Assembly (NCBI GenBank): GCA_002007295.1
Contig: LNZM01000099.1
Span: forward strand, 1-64,000
Source: Candidatus Epulonipiscioides saccharophilum
GTDB lineage: Bacteria > Bacillota > Clostridia > Lachnospirales > Cellulosilyticaceae
DNA length: 64,000 bases
Direction: 5' to 3'
The position numbers were made by a program, and so were the translations under genes. This document shows positions 20,308-29,267 of the stretch, in pieces. The notes under the pieces were generated by a model. That model searched no databases. It had not been told where the DNA came from and saw nothing but the letters and a program-made list of their open reading frames with translations. The number at the start of each line of letters is the position of its first letter. Positions within the stretch are counted from its first letter, which is position 1.

Positions 20308-20939
20308 CTTGCAAAATAAAAAATAACATGTCATAATAAGGAAAACTTTTGTCAAGGAATGAATAAATGAGAAAGAAATATGAAATTGTATCAGGGACAG
20401 TTAAAAAAATTGTCCAAAATAATAAATCCATCATAGAATTAACCTAAGAAAATAAAAGAGAAGTAATTTACGGTCCGGATGTATACTTTGGTCAAAAGGT
20501 CGAAGCTTTAGTAAAACGAAAGAGAAAAGGCAACTGGTTAGGTGAAATAAGATCCATCCTGGAAAACGCACCAAACTATGTACCCGCTAAATGTAAAAGT
20601 GCTCAAATATGCAGTGGATGTACCTTACAAAATAAAAAATAACATGTCATAATAAGGAAAACTTTTGTCGAGGAATGAATAAATGAGAAAGAAATATGAA
20701 ATTATACCAGGGACAGTTAAAAAAATCGTCCAAAATAATAAATCCATCATAGAACTAACCGAAGAAAATAAAAGAGAAGTAACTTGTGGCCCGGATGCAT
20801 ACGTTGGCCAAAAGGTCGAAGTTTTAGTAAAACGTAAACGAAAAGGCAACTGGTTAGGTGAAATAAGATCCGTCCTAGAAAACGCACCAAACTATGTACC
20901 CGCTAAATGTAAAAGTGCCCAAATATGTGGCGGTTGCAC
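20308..20939 (+). repeat. 316-bp tandem duplication (20308-20623 and 20624-20939) of the upstream region plus 5' end of rlmD
   Basis: ATGAGAAAGAAATATGAAATT at 20367 and 20683; copies start at CTTGCAAAATA (20308) and CTTACAAAATA (20624), with CTTGCAAAATA again at 20940. Confidence 0.94.
20367..20640 (+). pseudogene. truncated 5' copy of rlmD-like methyltransferase gene (in-frame TAA)
   Basis: MRKKYEIVSGTVKKIVQNNKSIIEL-T-stop...; the coding frame corresponds to the downstream intact gene. Confidence 0.9.
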
Positions 20940-22044
20940 CTTGCAAAATATTTCTTACGAAGATCAATTAAAAAGAAAACTCGGTATCGTAGCCTTAACT
21001 CTAAATATAGAAAATGACTTAGAGCCGAAAAAGATCATCCCATCACCCACTTGTTTCCACTATAGAAATAAAATGGAGTATACTTTTGGTGATGAAAAAA
21101 AGGATGGGCCGTTAACTTTGGGCCTTCATAGAAAAAATAGAACTTATGATATTATAACAGCCGATGACTGCCAAATCGTACATGAAGATTTTAATATCGT
21201 ATTAAGAGAAACTTTGAAATTTTTTGCCGAAAAAGAATTGCCTTATTATAATAAAAAAACTCATAAAGGCTTTTTAAAATTTTTAATAGTACGCCGTTCA
21301 GAAGCTTTTGGCAACCTGTTAGTCAATATTGTAACCACATCTCAAGAACAATATGACTTTTCCGAATACACTAAAATATTACTAGAATCAGAAGCCAATA
21401 TAACCGGAATTTTAAATACTATAAGCGACAGCATTTCGGATGCCGTAAAACCGGATAAAACCACTTTGTTGCATGGAGAAGACTTTATATATGAAGAAAT
21501 TTTAGGCCTTAAATTTAAGATATCACCCTTTTCATTTTTCCAAACTAATCCGAAAGGAGCAGAACTGCTATATAAAAATGCACTGGATCTATTATCGGAT
21601 TTAGAAGATAAAATAGTGTTCGATTTATATTCCGGAACCGGTTCTATAACTCAAATTATGGCCTTAAAAGCTAAGCAAGTGTACGGCATAGAATTGGTCG
21701 ATGAAGCCGTAATAGCCGCACGAGAAAATGCTGCATTGAATGGCTTGGATAATTGTGAATTTATTTCCGGTGATGTGTTGAGTGAAATAAATCAAATAAG
21801 CCATATAAATCCAGATATCATAGTTTTAGATCCGCCTAGAAACGGCGTAGGAGAAAAAGCTTTAAGCAAAATTGTTAATTTTGGCGCTAAAGAAATTTTG
21901 TATATTTCCTGTAAAGCATCTTCCTTAGCAAGAGATATAGATGTTTTAAAGGATAGTGGTTATAAATTAGAAAAAATTTTTTGCCTAGATATGTTCCCCC
22001 AAACCGTTCATGTCGAGACTGTAGCATTATTTGTAAAAATATAA
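20683..22044 (+). CDS. rlmD: 23S rRNA (uracil-C5)-methyltransferase RlmD/RumA family
   Basis: TRAM domain, CKSAQICGGCTLQ Fe-S motif, FDLYSGTGSI, VLDPPRNG, YISCKASSLARD. Confidence 0.92.
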   Translation: MRKKYEIIPGTVKKIVQNNKSIIELTEENKREVTCGPDAYVGQKVEVLVKRKRKGNWLGEIRSVLENAPNYVPAKCKSAQICGGCTLQNISYEDQLKRKLGIVALTLNIENDLEPKKIIPSPTCFHYRNKMEYTFGDEKKDGPLTLGLHRKNRTYDIITADDCQIVHEDFNIVLRETLKFFAEKELPYYNKKTHKGFLKFLIVRRSEAFGNLLVNIVTTSQEQYDFSEYTKILLESEANITGILNTISDSISDAVKPDKTTLLHGEDFIYEEILGLKFKISPFSFFQTNPKGAELLYKNALDLLSDLEDKIVFDLYSGTGSITQIMALKAKQVYGIELVDEAVIAARENAALNGLDNCEFISGDVLSEINQISHINPDIIVLDPPRNGVGEKALSKIVNFGAKEILYISCKASSLARDIDVLKDSGYKLEKIFCLDMFPQTVHVETVALFVKI

Positions 22045-22155
22045 TATAAGGATGATATTATAGAATAATATATTCCCTCAAATTTTCATGTCGAGTGTGT
22101 TGAGTTGATGCTAAAAGTTGATAAGTAAAAGCTGAAAAACTTATAATATAGTTAT

Positions 22156-22193
22156 TCCGAGAGATTAAAATAAAATTGACCTCTCGGATTTTT
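22156..22193 (+). terminator. intrinsic terminator
   Basis: TCCGAGAG...CTCTCGGA followed by TTTTTC. Confidence 0.8.
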
Positions 22194-22262
22194 CATGTTT
22201 TAAATAATATGGAAATGGTTAAGATTTATGTACATCAACATTTGAAATTCAAAGGAGTAATT

Positions 22263-22983
22263 ATGACAAAAAAAAGAAGAGTATTATCACTATTTAGCGG
22301 ATGTGGAGGAATGGATATTGGATTTGAAGGTGGATTTAGATGTTTGAAGCGTTCAGTCAATAGAGTAATATGCACAAAGAGTGGATAAAAGAAGATTTAG
22401 GTCATTAGATAACTCTCAAGGATACTTCATTTGAAACTGTATTTGCAAATGATATAAGACCAGATGCAAAATCAACCTGGGTGACTTATTTTGAAAAAAA
22501 TATATAGATGCAAATGAACGTTATCATTTAGAAAGCATCGTAGACCTTGTTAAAAAATCTCAAGCTGGAGAAAATGTATTTCCTGATAATATAGATGTAG
22601 TAACTGGTGGTTTTCCTTGCCAAGATTTTTTAATTGCTGGTAAAAGGAAAGGCTTTAATTCAGACAAAAGTCATAATGGAAATATACTTGAAGTTGATGA
22701 ATCCGCGATAGAAAATAGAGGCCAATTATATATATGGATGAAAGAAGTAATTAGCATTGTTCAACCTAAAATTTTTATTGCAGAAAACGTAAAAGGTTTG
22801 ACAACTTTGAAATACGTGAAAAAAATAATAGAACATGATTTTGCTAATGCAGCAGACGGCGGATACTTAGTAATTCCAGCCAAAGTATTGAATGCCGCAA
22901 ATTATGGAGTACCTCAATCAAGGGAACGTGTTATTTTTTATGGCTTCAGAAAAAATTCTTTGAATAGTATAGACTTTTTTTGA
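22263..22983 (+). pseudogene. DNA (cytosine-5-)-methyltransferase, frameshifted, nonsense-interrupted and C-terminally truncated
   Basis: Motif I LSLFSGCGGMDIGFEGGF; then SFETVFANDIRPDAKSTW in another segment; PC motif [11 protein letters not shown] (AENVKGL); [14 protein letters not shown] broken several times. Confidence 0.9.
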
Positions 22984-23123
22984 TTTATATGATATTATAA
23001 AAAATAATCAAAATTATACAAGTTACAAAATTAAAATAAATGAAAATATATTAAAAGGTAAAACAAGATCAGAAATTTATTAGGTAGTAAGATGTGAATT
23101 GATGAATATTGAAAGGAGTAAAT

Positions 23124-24248
23124 ATGAAAAAAACAGCGTTAGAGAAAGCAATTAATGCAAAAACAAAAAAAATAAAAACGGAAAGTTTTGATTTATCGTT
23201 TAATGAAATTTTAGATATGTATAACAATAAGGAGTTAATTATTGCACCTGATTATCAAAGAATGTTTCGTTGGTCAGTTGAGAAACAATCAATGTTAATA
23301 GAGTCCTTAATACTTGATATGCCTTTGCCTCCAATTTTTGTGATTGAAACTGAAGATGGTATTTATGAATTGATAGATGGATTACAAAGAATATCTACAT
23401 ACTTACATTTTAGATATGATGATATTGGATGTGAGTTAAAAAAAGAATTATGTAATAATATAGAAGAAGCTTTAGAATTAGATGGTTGCGATATAATTGA
23501 GGAACTAAATGGTAACACTTTTAGTAAGTTATCTGATCGATATCAACGTGCACTAAAAAGACATTTTATACGTATCGAAGTTCTAAAAAGCGAAACTGAT
23601 CGAGAGATTAGATATCATATGTTTAAAAGATTAAATACAGGCGGAGAACTTTTAAGTGACCAGGAAGTTAGAGATTGTACGATAAGAATATTAGGAGATA
23701 AGTTTAATAACTTTATTAAACAGTGTAGTAAAGATGAAAACTTCATTAATTCGATTTATCCTGTACAAGAAGAGTATGCTAAAACTAAAAAGGATCAAGA
23801 ATTAGTATTAAGATATTTTGCATTAAGAAATAACTTGAAAAATTACAATAAAAACTTGAATGGTTTTCTGACTGGATATATGGAGGAAGTTACGAAAGAC
23901 GATGGTTGTTTTAATTATGATAAGGAAGAAGATATATTTAAAAGTGTATTCAAATATATAAATGAAATGTATGGGATAAATGCGTTCTCTAGTTTAATAA
24001 ATGAGGATAAAAACAAATACCGCAAGGATATGGTGATGTATGTGTTTGATAGTCTCACATGTGGTTTGGCTAAGCATATAGATGAGATAGATAAAAAAGA
24101 TAAAATAAAACTGAAGAAAGAGTTAACTGAATTACGCAGAACAAAGTTCGCAAATAAAACCGGTGGCGGGAAGGGGAACACTAAGGAGCGAATTGAAATG
24201 GTTGAAAAGGTAATCAAGGAGTGTCCCTTAATTGATAGAACTGAGTAA
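23124..24248 (+). CDS. DUF262 domain-containing protein (GmrS-like / ParB-like NTPase fold), no HNH domain
   Basis: IAPDYQRMFRWSVEKQSMLIESLILDMPLPPIFV...YELIDGLQRISTY (DGxQR motif). Confidence 0.88.
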   Translation: MKKTALEKAINAKTKKIKTESFDLSFNEILDMYNNKELIIAPDYQRMFRWSVEKQSMLIESLILDMPLPPIFVIETEDGIYELIDGLQRISTYLHFRYDDIGCELKKELCNNIEEALELDGCDIIEELNGNTFSKLSDRYQRALKRHFIRIEVLKSETDREIRYHMFKRLNTGGELLSDQEVRDCTIRILGDKFNNFIKQCSKDENFINSIYPVQEEYAKTKKDQELVLRYFALRNNLKNYNKNLNGFLTGYMEEVTKDDGCFNYDKEEDIFKSVFKYINEMYGINAFSSLINEDKNKYRKDMVMYVFDSLTCGLAKHIDEIDKKDKIKLKKELTELRRTKFANKTGGGKGNTKERIEMVEKVIKECPLIDRTE

Positions 24249-24363
24249 GAGTATCTTGTTATAGAGAATAGATTAATGTTACGTTTTTTATAATATGTTT
24301 TGTATAACTTTTTATAAGATAAATAATTGAAAATTACAAAATTATCTGATATAATAGATAAAA

Positions 24364-24424
24364 TGTTTTACCTCGACATGTTTTTTTTCAATCATGTCGA
24401 GATTGTAGCATTATTTATAAAAAA
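24364..24424 (+). repeat. diverged second copy of the rlmD 3' end, just upstream of the AKR gene
   Basis: gttttacctcgacatgtttttt..tcaatcatgtcgagattgtagcattatttataaaaa matches rlmD end tttgcctagatatgttccccc..ccgttcatgtcgagactgtagcattatttgtaaaaa (about 21980-22040). Confidence 0.85.
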
Positions 24425-24470
24425 TAGATGAGTTTTATTAATGAAAAAATATAAATATAAGGATGATAAT

Positions 24471-25436
24471 ATGGTTTACGGCAATATTACTTCATTAAAA
24501 GATAAAAAAATTTCTAGGATAGTATTAGGCAGATCCGATCTAGATGGCCGAGATAAAGTTGCTAGCTTTAAATTTTTGGACGAAATGTATTCTTTGGGTA
24601 TAAATACTTTCGACACCGCAGCTATTTATCAAAACTACTCCGAGGCTGTTATTACCGAATGGATTGCCGAACGTGGAATACATGATGATGCGGTTATTCT
24701 AAGTAAATGTGGCCATTTTAATTACTGGAGAAATAGAGTTCACGACTTTGATATTAAGGCTGATATAGCAGATTTTTTAGCGAAGCCAGGTGCCGATTAT
24801 GTAGATATTTATATGTTGCACAGAGACGACGAAACTGTAGCCGTCTCTGAAATAATCAACTGTTTCAATGAACTGTTGGACAAGGGCTATATCAAAACTT
24901 TTGGCGCTTCAAACTGGTCCTTTGAACGATTATTAGAAGCAAATGAGTACGCCTACAAAAAAGGCCTAACTCCTTTTACTAGCATAAGTCCGCAATTTAG
25001 CTTGGCAGAACAACAAGGCGACCTATGGCCAGGTACTCTCTCTATTACAGGTCCAGACCATCTAAATGAAAGACTATATTATGAAAAAGTTCAAATGCCC
25101 ATATTCTCCTATTCTAGCATTGCTCGCGGTTTCTTATCCGGTAGATTCTCTTCCGCCGACGATCCGAATAAAGCCAAAAATATTTTAGATGCAGATATTT
25201 ATAGAGCCTTTATGTGCAATTCAAACTTAGAGCGCCTTAAACGTGTCGAACACTTGGCGGCCCAAAAAGAAGTTTCTGTAGCAACTCTTTCTTTGGCCTG
25301 GGTCCTAAATCAACCTTTCAACTTGTTCGCTATCATTTCCTCTAAATCCAAAGAGCGAATGACTGAAAATATCCAAGCCTTAAATGTAAGCTTATCAGCA
25401 GAAGAGTTAAAATGGCTAAATTTGGAATCTGAATAA
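24471..25436 (+). CDS. aldo/keto reductase family oxidoreductase
   Basis: ISRIVLGRSDLDG, GINTFDTAAIYQNYSEAVI, DYVDIYMLHRDDE, KTFGASNW; ORF track starts at 24441 but ATG 24471 has SD-like aaggatgat. Confidence 0.9.
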   Translation: MVYGNITSLKDKKISRIVLGRSDLDGRDKVASFKFLDEMYSLGINTFDTAAIYQNYSEAVITEWIAERGIHDDAVILSKCGHFNYWRNRVHDFDIKADIADFLAKPGADYVDIYMLHRDDETVAVSEIINCFNELLDKGYIKTFGASNWSFERLLEANEYAYKKGLTPFTSISPQFSLAEQQGDLWPGTLSITGPDHLNERLYYEKVQMPIFSYSSIARGFLSGRFSSADDPNKAKNILDADIYRAFMCNSNLERLKRVEHLAAQKEVSVATLSLAWVLNQPFNLFAIISSKSKERMTENIQALNVSLSAEELKWLNLESE

Positions 25437-25465
25437 ATTTTAGCAATAAAATGTGTATCAATTTA

Positions 25466-25504
25466 AAAAGCAACCCTTGAGAAAAAAATTTTGGGTTGCT
25501 TTTC
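25466..25504 (+). terminator. intrinsic terminator
   Basis: AAAAGCAACCC...GGGTTGCTTTTC; similar hairpins follow both FMN riboswitch copies. Confidence 0.85.
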
Positions 25505-25525
25505 ATATTTTATATACAAATTCTC

Positions 25526-25554
25526 TTGACAAAAATAAATGATTAGCGTAATAT
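25526..25554 (+). promoter_or_regulatory. sigma-A-like promoter of marR-MATE
   Basis: TTGACA (25526-25531) - 17 nt - TAATAT (25549-25554). Confidence 0.7.
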
Positions 25555-25620
25555 AGTTAGTATAAAATAGTTAGTATAAAATAGTTAGTATAAAATAGTT
25601 AGTGTAAAATAGTTAGGTAA
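25551..25620 (+). repeat. 14-bp tandem repeat array (aaatagttagtata), about 5 copies
   Basis: atatagttagtataaaatagttagtataaaatagttagtataaaatagttagtgtaaaatagttag. Confidence 0.9.
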
Positions 25621-25658
25621 ATACACTTAATTCAAAATAAAATTAAAGGAGCAAAAAG

Positions 25659-25739
25659 ATGAATGGAAAACTAATAAAAGCACTACATAAAATAACACAC
25701 AATACAGCGTTCTATGAATTTAAGCGTCTTTATTTTTAA
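25659..25739 (+). pseudogene. truncated 5' copy of the marR gene (26 codons then stop)
   Basis: atgaatggaaaactaataaaagcactacataaaataacacac... matches the start of the intact gene at 25861. Confidence 0.9.
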
Positions 25740-25860
25740 CCAAAATAAATTATTAGCATAAAAATAAATGATTAGCATAATATAGTTAGTGTAAAGTAGT
25801 TAGTTAAAAATAGTTAATTAAATATACTTAATTCAAAATACAATTAAAAGGAGCAAAAAG

Positions 25861-26319
25861 ATGAATGGAAAACTAATAAAAGCAATGCACAAAATAAGAC
25901 ACGATACAGCGTTCTATGAACTTAAGCGTCTTTATGTATTTGATAAAAAAAGTCGTCTTTCATACCATGATACGCTTTATCTGAATATCATTGAGTCACA
26001 TCCCAATAAGTATACTTCTTCACAAATTGCCGATTTATTAAAAATAACTCGTCCGTCTGTAACAGAGAAGATTAACCAGCTATGCAAAAAAGGCTACATT
26101 TTAAGAACACAAAGTGAAACTGATAAACGTCTATTTTATCTATCAATAAATCCTGATAGCCCAAAAGATTATGAAATCACTGCAGGTTATGAAAAGGAAA
26201 TGGAGCGTGAAATTTTAGAGAAATTTGGCGAAGAAAAAGTTAATGTATTCTGTGAAGTGATTGAATTTATGTCCGAATTGATGTTTGAAGATTTTAAGGA
26301 GGAGAAAGAAAATGAATAG
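25861..26319 (+). CDS. MarR family transcriptional regulator
   Basis: Winged-helix YTSSQIADLLKITRPSVTEKINQLCKKGYILRTQSETDKRLFYLSI; next to MATE. Confidence 0.9.
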   Translation: MNGKLIKAMHKIRHDTAFYELKRLYVFDKKSRLSYHDTLYLNIIESHPNKYTSSQIADLLKITRPSVTEKINQLCKKGYILRTQSETDKRLFYLSINPDSPKDYEITAGYEKEMEREILEKFGEEKVNVFCEVIEFMSELMFEDFKEEKENE

Positions 26320-27646
26320 TCCATTAGCAAAAAACTTTAATATGATAGAGCTTTTAAAATACACAATGCCGAGTATGATTATGATGATATTCATGTCCAC
26401 TTACTCGATTATTGATGGTGTTTTTGTATCAACCTTTGTTGGAGAAAGTGCCTTAGCAGCAGTCAATTTAGTTATGCCTCTGATCGGTATAGTAATGGCC
26501 GTTGGCCTTATGTTCGCCACAGGAGGAAATGCAGTAATCGCAAAATTCTTAGGACAAGGAAATATGAGAGAAGCGCAGGAATTTTTAACAGTAATCTATA
26601 TTATAGGAGGAATACTGGGCGGTGTGCTTACAGCTATAGTTTTAATTTTTCCGGATGAAATTCTTAATTTATTAAATGTAAGCGATAGCCTATATTCCCT
26701 TACGAAAGATTATATGCTTAGCTTGACTGCTTTTTTTATTCCTCTCTTTTTTATGATTTTTATTCAATCATTTATGGTAACGGCCGGTCATCCGATGTTT
26801 GGTCTTATGCTTAGTTTAGTCGGTGGGATGACAAATATTATTCTTGATTATATCCTTATCTCACCCGATGTGCTTAATATAGGAATTACAGGTGCAGGTA
26901 TTGCCACAGGTATTGGGTATGCTATTCCAGGAATAATTGGTTTTTTATATTTTATTTTTAACAGAAAATGTGTCCTTCATTTTGTAAATCCGAAGCTTAA
27001 TTTAAAGACTCTTGCTCAAAGCATATTTAATGGCTCATCGGAACTTGTAGGCTCCCTTGCTATATCAATTACAACTCTTATGTTTAATTTTATTTTAATG
27101 AGTATGGTAGGCGATTCCGGAGTTGCAGCAATCAGCGTAATTTTATATATACAACTATTTCAAAATGCAATCTATATAGGCTATACTATAGGCGTATCCT
27201 CAATTATTGCATTTAAATATGGAGAAAAAAATCACAATGGATTACATAAAGTCATAACGCAAAGTTTTAAGATTATTTCTGTAGCCTCTACTCTGGTAGT
27301 AGCATTAACTTTTATTTTTTCTAATGAAGCCGTCGGTATTTTTATTGAAAAAGAAAGTGCAACTTTTGAAATGACAAAAAATGGACTTCTATTATTTCTT
27401 CCTGCCTACTTGTTTATGGGCTTTAATATCTTCTTTTCTGCAATGTTTACATCTCTATCCAATGGAAAAGTGTCTGCCATAATTTCGGTTTTAAGAAGTT
27501 TAGTGTTTATAGTAATTGCACTTCTTATATTGCCACAGATATTTAAACTAAATGGAGTATGGCTTGCTGTGCCTGTGGCAGAGTTTTTAGCAATTATAGT
27601 GTCTATTTACTTTTATAAAAAGAATAAATCACGTTATCAATATTAA
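26312..27646 (+). CDS. MATE family efflux transporter
   Basis: 12-TM, MIMMIFMSTYSIIDGVFVSTFVGESALAAVNLVMP; AVIAKFLGQGNMREAQ. Confidence 0.92.
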   Translation: MNSPLAKNFNMIELLKYTMPSMIMMIFMSTYSIIDGVFVSTFVGESALAAVNLVMPLIGIVMAVGLMFATGGNAVIAKFLGQGNMREAQEFLTVIYIIGGILGGVLTAIVLIFPDEILNLLNVSDSLYSLTKDYMLSLTAFFIPLFFMIFIQSFMVTAGHPMFGLMLSLVGGMTNIILDYILISPDVLNIGITGAGIATGIGYAIPGIIGFLYFIFNRKCVLHFVNPKLNLKTLAQSIFNGSSELVGSLAISITTLMFNFILMSMVGDSGVAAISVILYIQLFQNAIYIGYTIGVSSIIAFKYGEKNHNGLHKVITQSFKIISVASTLVVALTFIFSNEAVGIFIEKESATFEMTKNGLLLFLPAYLFMGFNIFFSAMFTSLSNGKVSAIISVLRSLVFIVIALLILPQIFKLNGVWLAVPVAEFLAIIVSIYFYKKNKSRYQY

Positions 27647-27702
27647 ATTGCAATAGAATTAGCTGATACTTTATTTTGATTTTACATACTTCAAAGAAAA
27701 AA

Positions 27703-27720
27703 TGCGGTCATATGACCGCA
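27703..27720. promoter_or_regulatory. perfect 18-bp palindrome, candidate operator for the TA module
   Basis: TGCGGTCATATGACCGCA ends 6 nt before the -35 box (TTGACA 27727-27732) of the toxin-antitoxin promoter. Confidence 0.6.
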
Positions 27721-27726
27721 AAAGTA

Positions 27727-27754
27727 TTGACATTTATCATCGTTTGAATATAAT
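27727..27754 (+). promoter_or_regulatory. promoter of toxin-antitoxin operon
   Basis: TTGACA - 16 nt - TATAAT. Confidence 0.75.
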
Positions 27755-27776
27755 ATAAATATATGGAAGTGACAAA

Positions 27777-28121
27777 TTGGTCAATCATTCTAATGCATCA
27801 GATATTATAATATTTCTGGAAAGAGCAAAGATATTAATATCTATGGGTAAATATGATTTTGTCCCCAGAAGAAAAAATCTGCAATCTTTAGCACAACATG
27901 GTCTTACACCTATCGATGCAAAAAATGAAATTCTAGACCTGGTCGTTGAAGATTATTATAAAGGACCTAAACTGGATTTGGATCCTAATCGAGCAGGAGA
28001 TATCTGGGAATTCAAAAAAGATATTGACGGAATAACTTTTTATGTAAAAATAAAAATAGTTATCGAGAATGGCAATGAAATTTTAAAGTGCATTGGATTC
28101 CATGAAGATGATTTTGCATAA
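27777..28121 (+). CDS. MqsR-like (RelE/BrnT-fold-like) toxin
   Basis: 114 aa, DYYKGPKLDLDPNRAGDIWEFKKDIDGITFYVKIKIVI...LKCIGFHEDDF; immediately upstream of a YgiT-type Zn finger/HTH antitoxin. TTG start. Confidence 0.75.
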   Translation: MVNHSNASDIIIFLERAKILISMGKYDFVPRRKNLQSLAQHGLTPIDAKNEILDLVVEDYYKGPKLDLDPNRAGDIWEFKKDIDGITFYVKIKIVIENGNEILKCIGFHEDDFA

Positions 28122-28140
28122 CTTATAGGAGGTTGATTTC

Positions 28141-29145
28141 ATGAAAAAATATTGTGAAGAATGTGAAAGAGAAATTGAAGCAAAAATAGTGATTAAAAGA
28201 GAAAATTATGAAGTTTGTGGTGAATCAATCGAAGTTGATGCTAGAATATTAACTTGTGAAGAATGTGGAGAAGAGTTTTATTGCGAAGAGCTTGATAATG
28301 AAACCTTGGTTACTGCTTATAATGAATATAGAAGAAGACATAAATTATTAATGCCCGAAGATATAAAAAAAATTAGAGAAAAATATGGATTAAGCCAGAG
28401 AAGTTTTGCAAAGCTTCTTAATTGGGGAGATAAAACTATTTGTAGATACGAAAATGGATCAATCCAAGATAAAGCACATAATAGTATTCTTTTCTTTTTA
28501 CAAGAGCCTGAGAATATGAAAACTTATATAAATGAAAATGAAATTTTATTAGAGGATAAGCAAAAGAATAAACTGATGCAGACAATTGAAAAATTAGAGC
28601 AAGATGACGAATATCGTGTAAAAAATAAATTTTTTAATATGATTTTTTCGAAAACACCATCAGAAGAAAATGGATTCAAGGCTTTTGATTATGAAAAAGT
28701 ATGTGCAATGGTTATCTTTTTTGCACGGAAAAGCAATCAATTATTAAAAACAAAACTTTTAAAGTTACTAAATTACTCAGATATGATTTTTTATAAAGAG
28801 AATGGAACTTCTATATCAGGAAGTCGGTATATTCATTTCCCATATGGGCCAGTAATGGAAAATTTCGATTTTATTTTTGGTAAGATGGCCAGTGATAATA
28901 TTGTACGAATAGATATTGTATATGAAGGAGTATATGAGAAACATCAGGCTGTGCCGGAAACACAAATGCCCGAAGGTATCTTATCTGACTCTGAGCTAGA
29001 GGTTCTTGAACGGATATACAATAAATTTGCGTATTTTTGTTCGGTGGAAATATCAGATTACTCACATGCAGAAAAAGGGTACTCCTCAACAAAACAAGGA
29101 GAGATAATTTCATACACTTATGCTAAGAATATAAATTTGGATTAG
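28141..29145 (+). CDS. antitoxin with YgiT-type zinc finger, Xre HTH and C-terminal Panacea (DUF4065/SocA-like) domain
   Basis: CEECEREIEAK...CEECGEEFYCEE; IKKIREKYGLSQRSFAKLLNWGDKTICRYENG; KLLKLLNYSDMIFYKENGTSISGSRYIHFPYGPVMENF typical of Panacea domain. Confidence 0.85.
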   Translation: MKKYCEECEREIEAKIVIKRENYEVCGESIEVDARILTCEECGEEFYCEELDNETLVTAYNEYRRRHKLLMPEDIKKIREKYGLSQRSFAKLLNWGDKTICRYENGSIQDKAHNSILFFLQEPENMKTYINENEILLEDKQKNKLMQTIEKLEQDDEYRVKNKFFNMIFSKTPSEENGFKAFDYEKVCAMVIFFARKSNQLLKTKLLKLLNYSDMIFYKENGTSISGSRYIHFPYGPVMENFDFIFGKMASDNIVRIDIVYEGVYEKHQAVPETQMPEGILSDSELEVLERIYNKFAYFCSVEISDYSHAEKGYSSTKQGEIISYTYAKNINLD

Positions 29146-29267
29146 AGTCTAAAGTAATTGATGAATGTAGTGGTAAAGGATTTGGAGAAAAAGATTTGTA
29201 AGTAGCATTTCCTGAAAGATTAGTTTTTAATTTCCCAGGTCCATTATCCACTTTATATCCTCACTTT

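Noticed and set aside
22176-22388. 70-aa ORF as a gene in its own right
   Set aside because: Its first part reads through a terminator hairpin; the rest (MTKKRRVLSLFSGCGGMDIGFEGGF) is the first piece of the broken C5-MTase.
23124-24248. Complete GmrSD type IV restriction enzyme
   Set aside because: The protein ends after the DUF262 region with no HNH/DUF1524 domain and no partner ORF downstream.
27703-27720. Palindrome as the MATE gene terminator
   Set aside because: On the plus strand it is followed by AAAAG, not a U-run, and it abuts the -35 box; operator is the better reading, though minus-strand termination is not excluded.
29146-29267. Possible ORF relic (ESKVIDECSGKGFGEKDL-stop-VAFPERLVFNFPGPLSTLYP)
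   Set aside because: Too short and without a recognisable family; cannot be supported without a database search.
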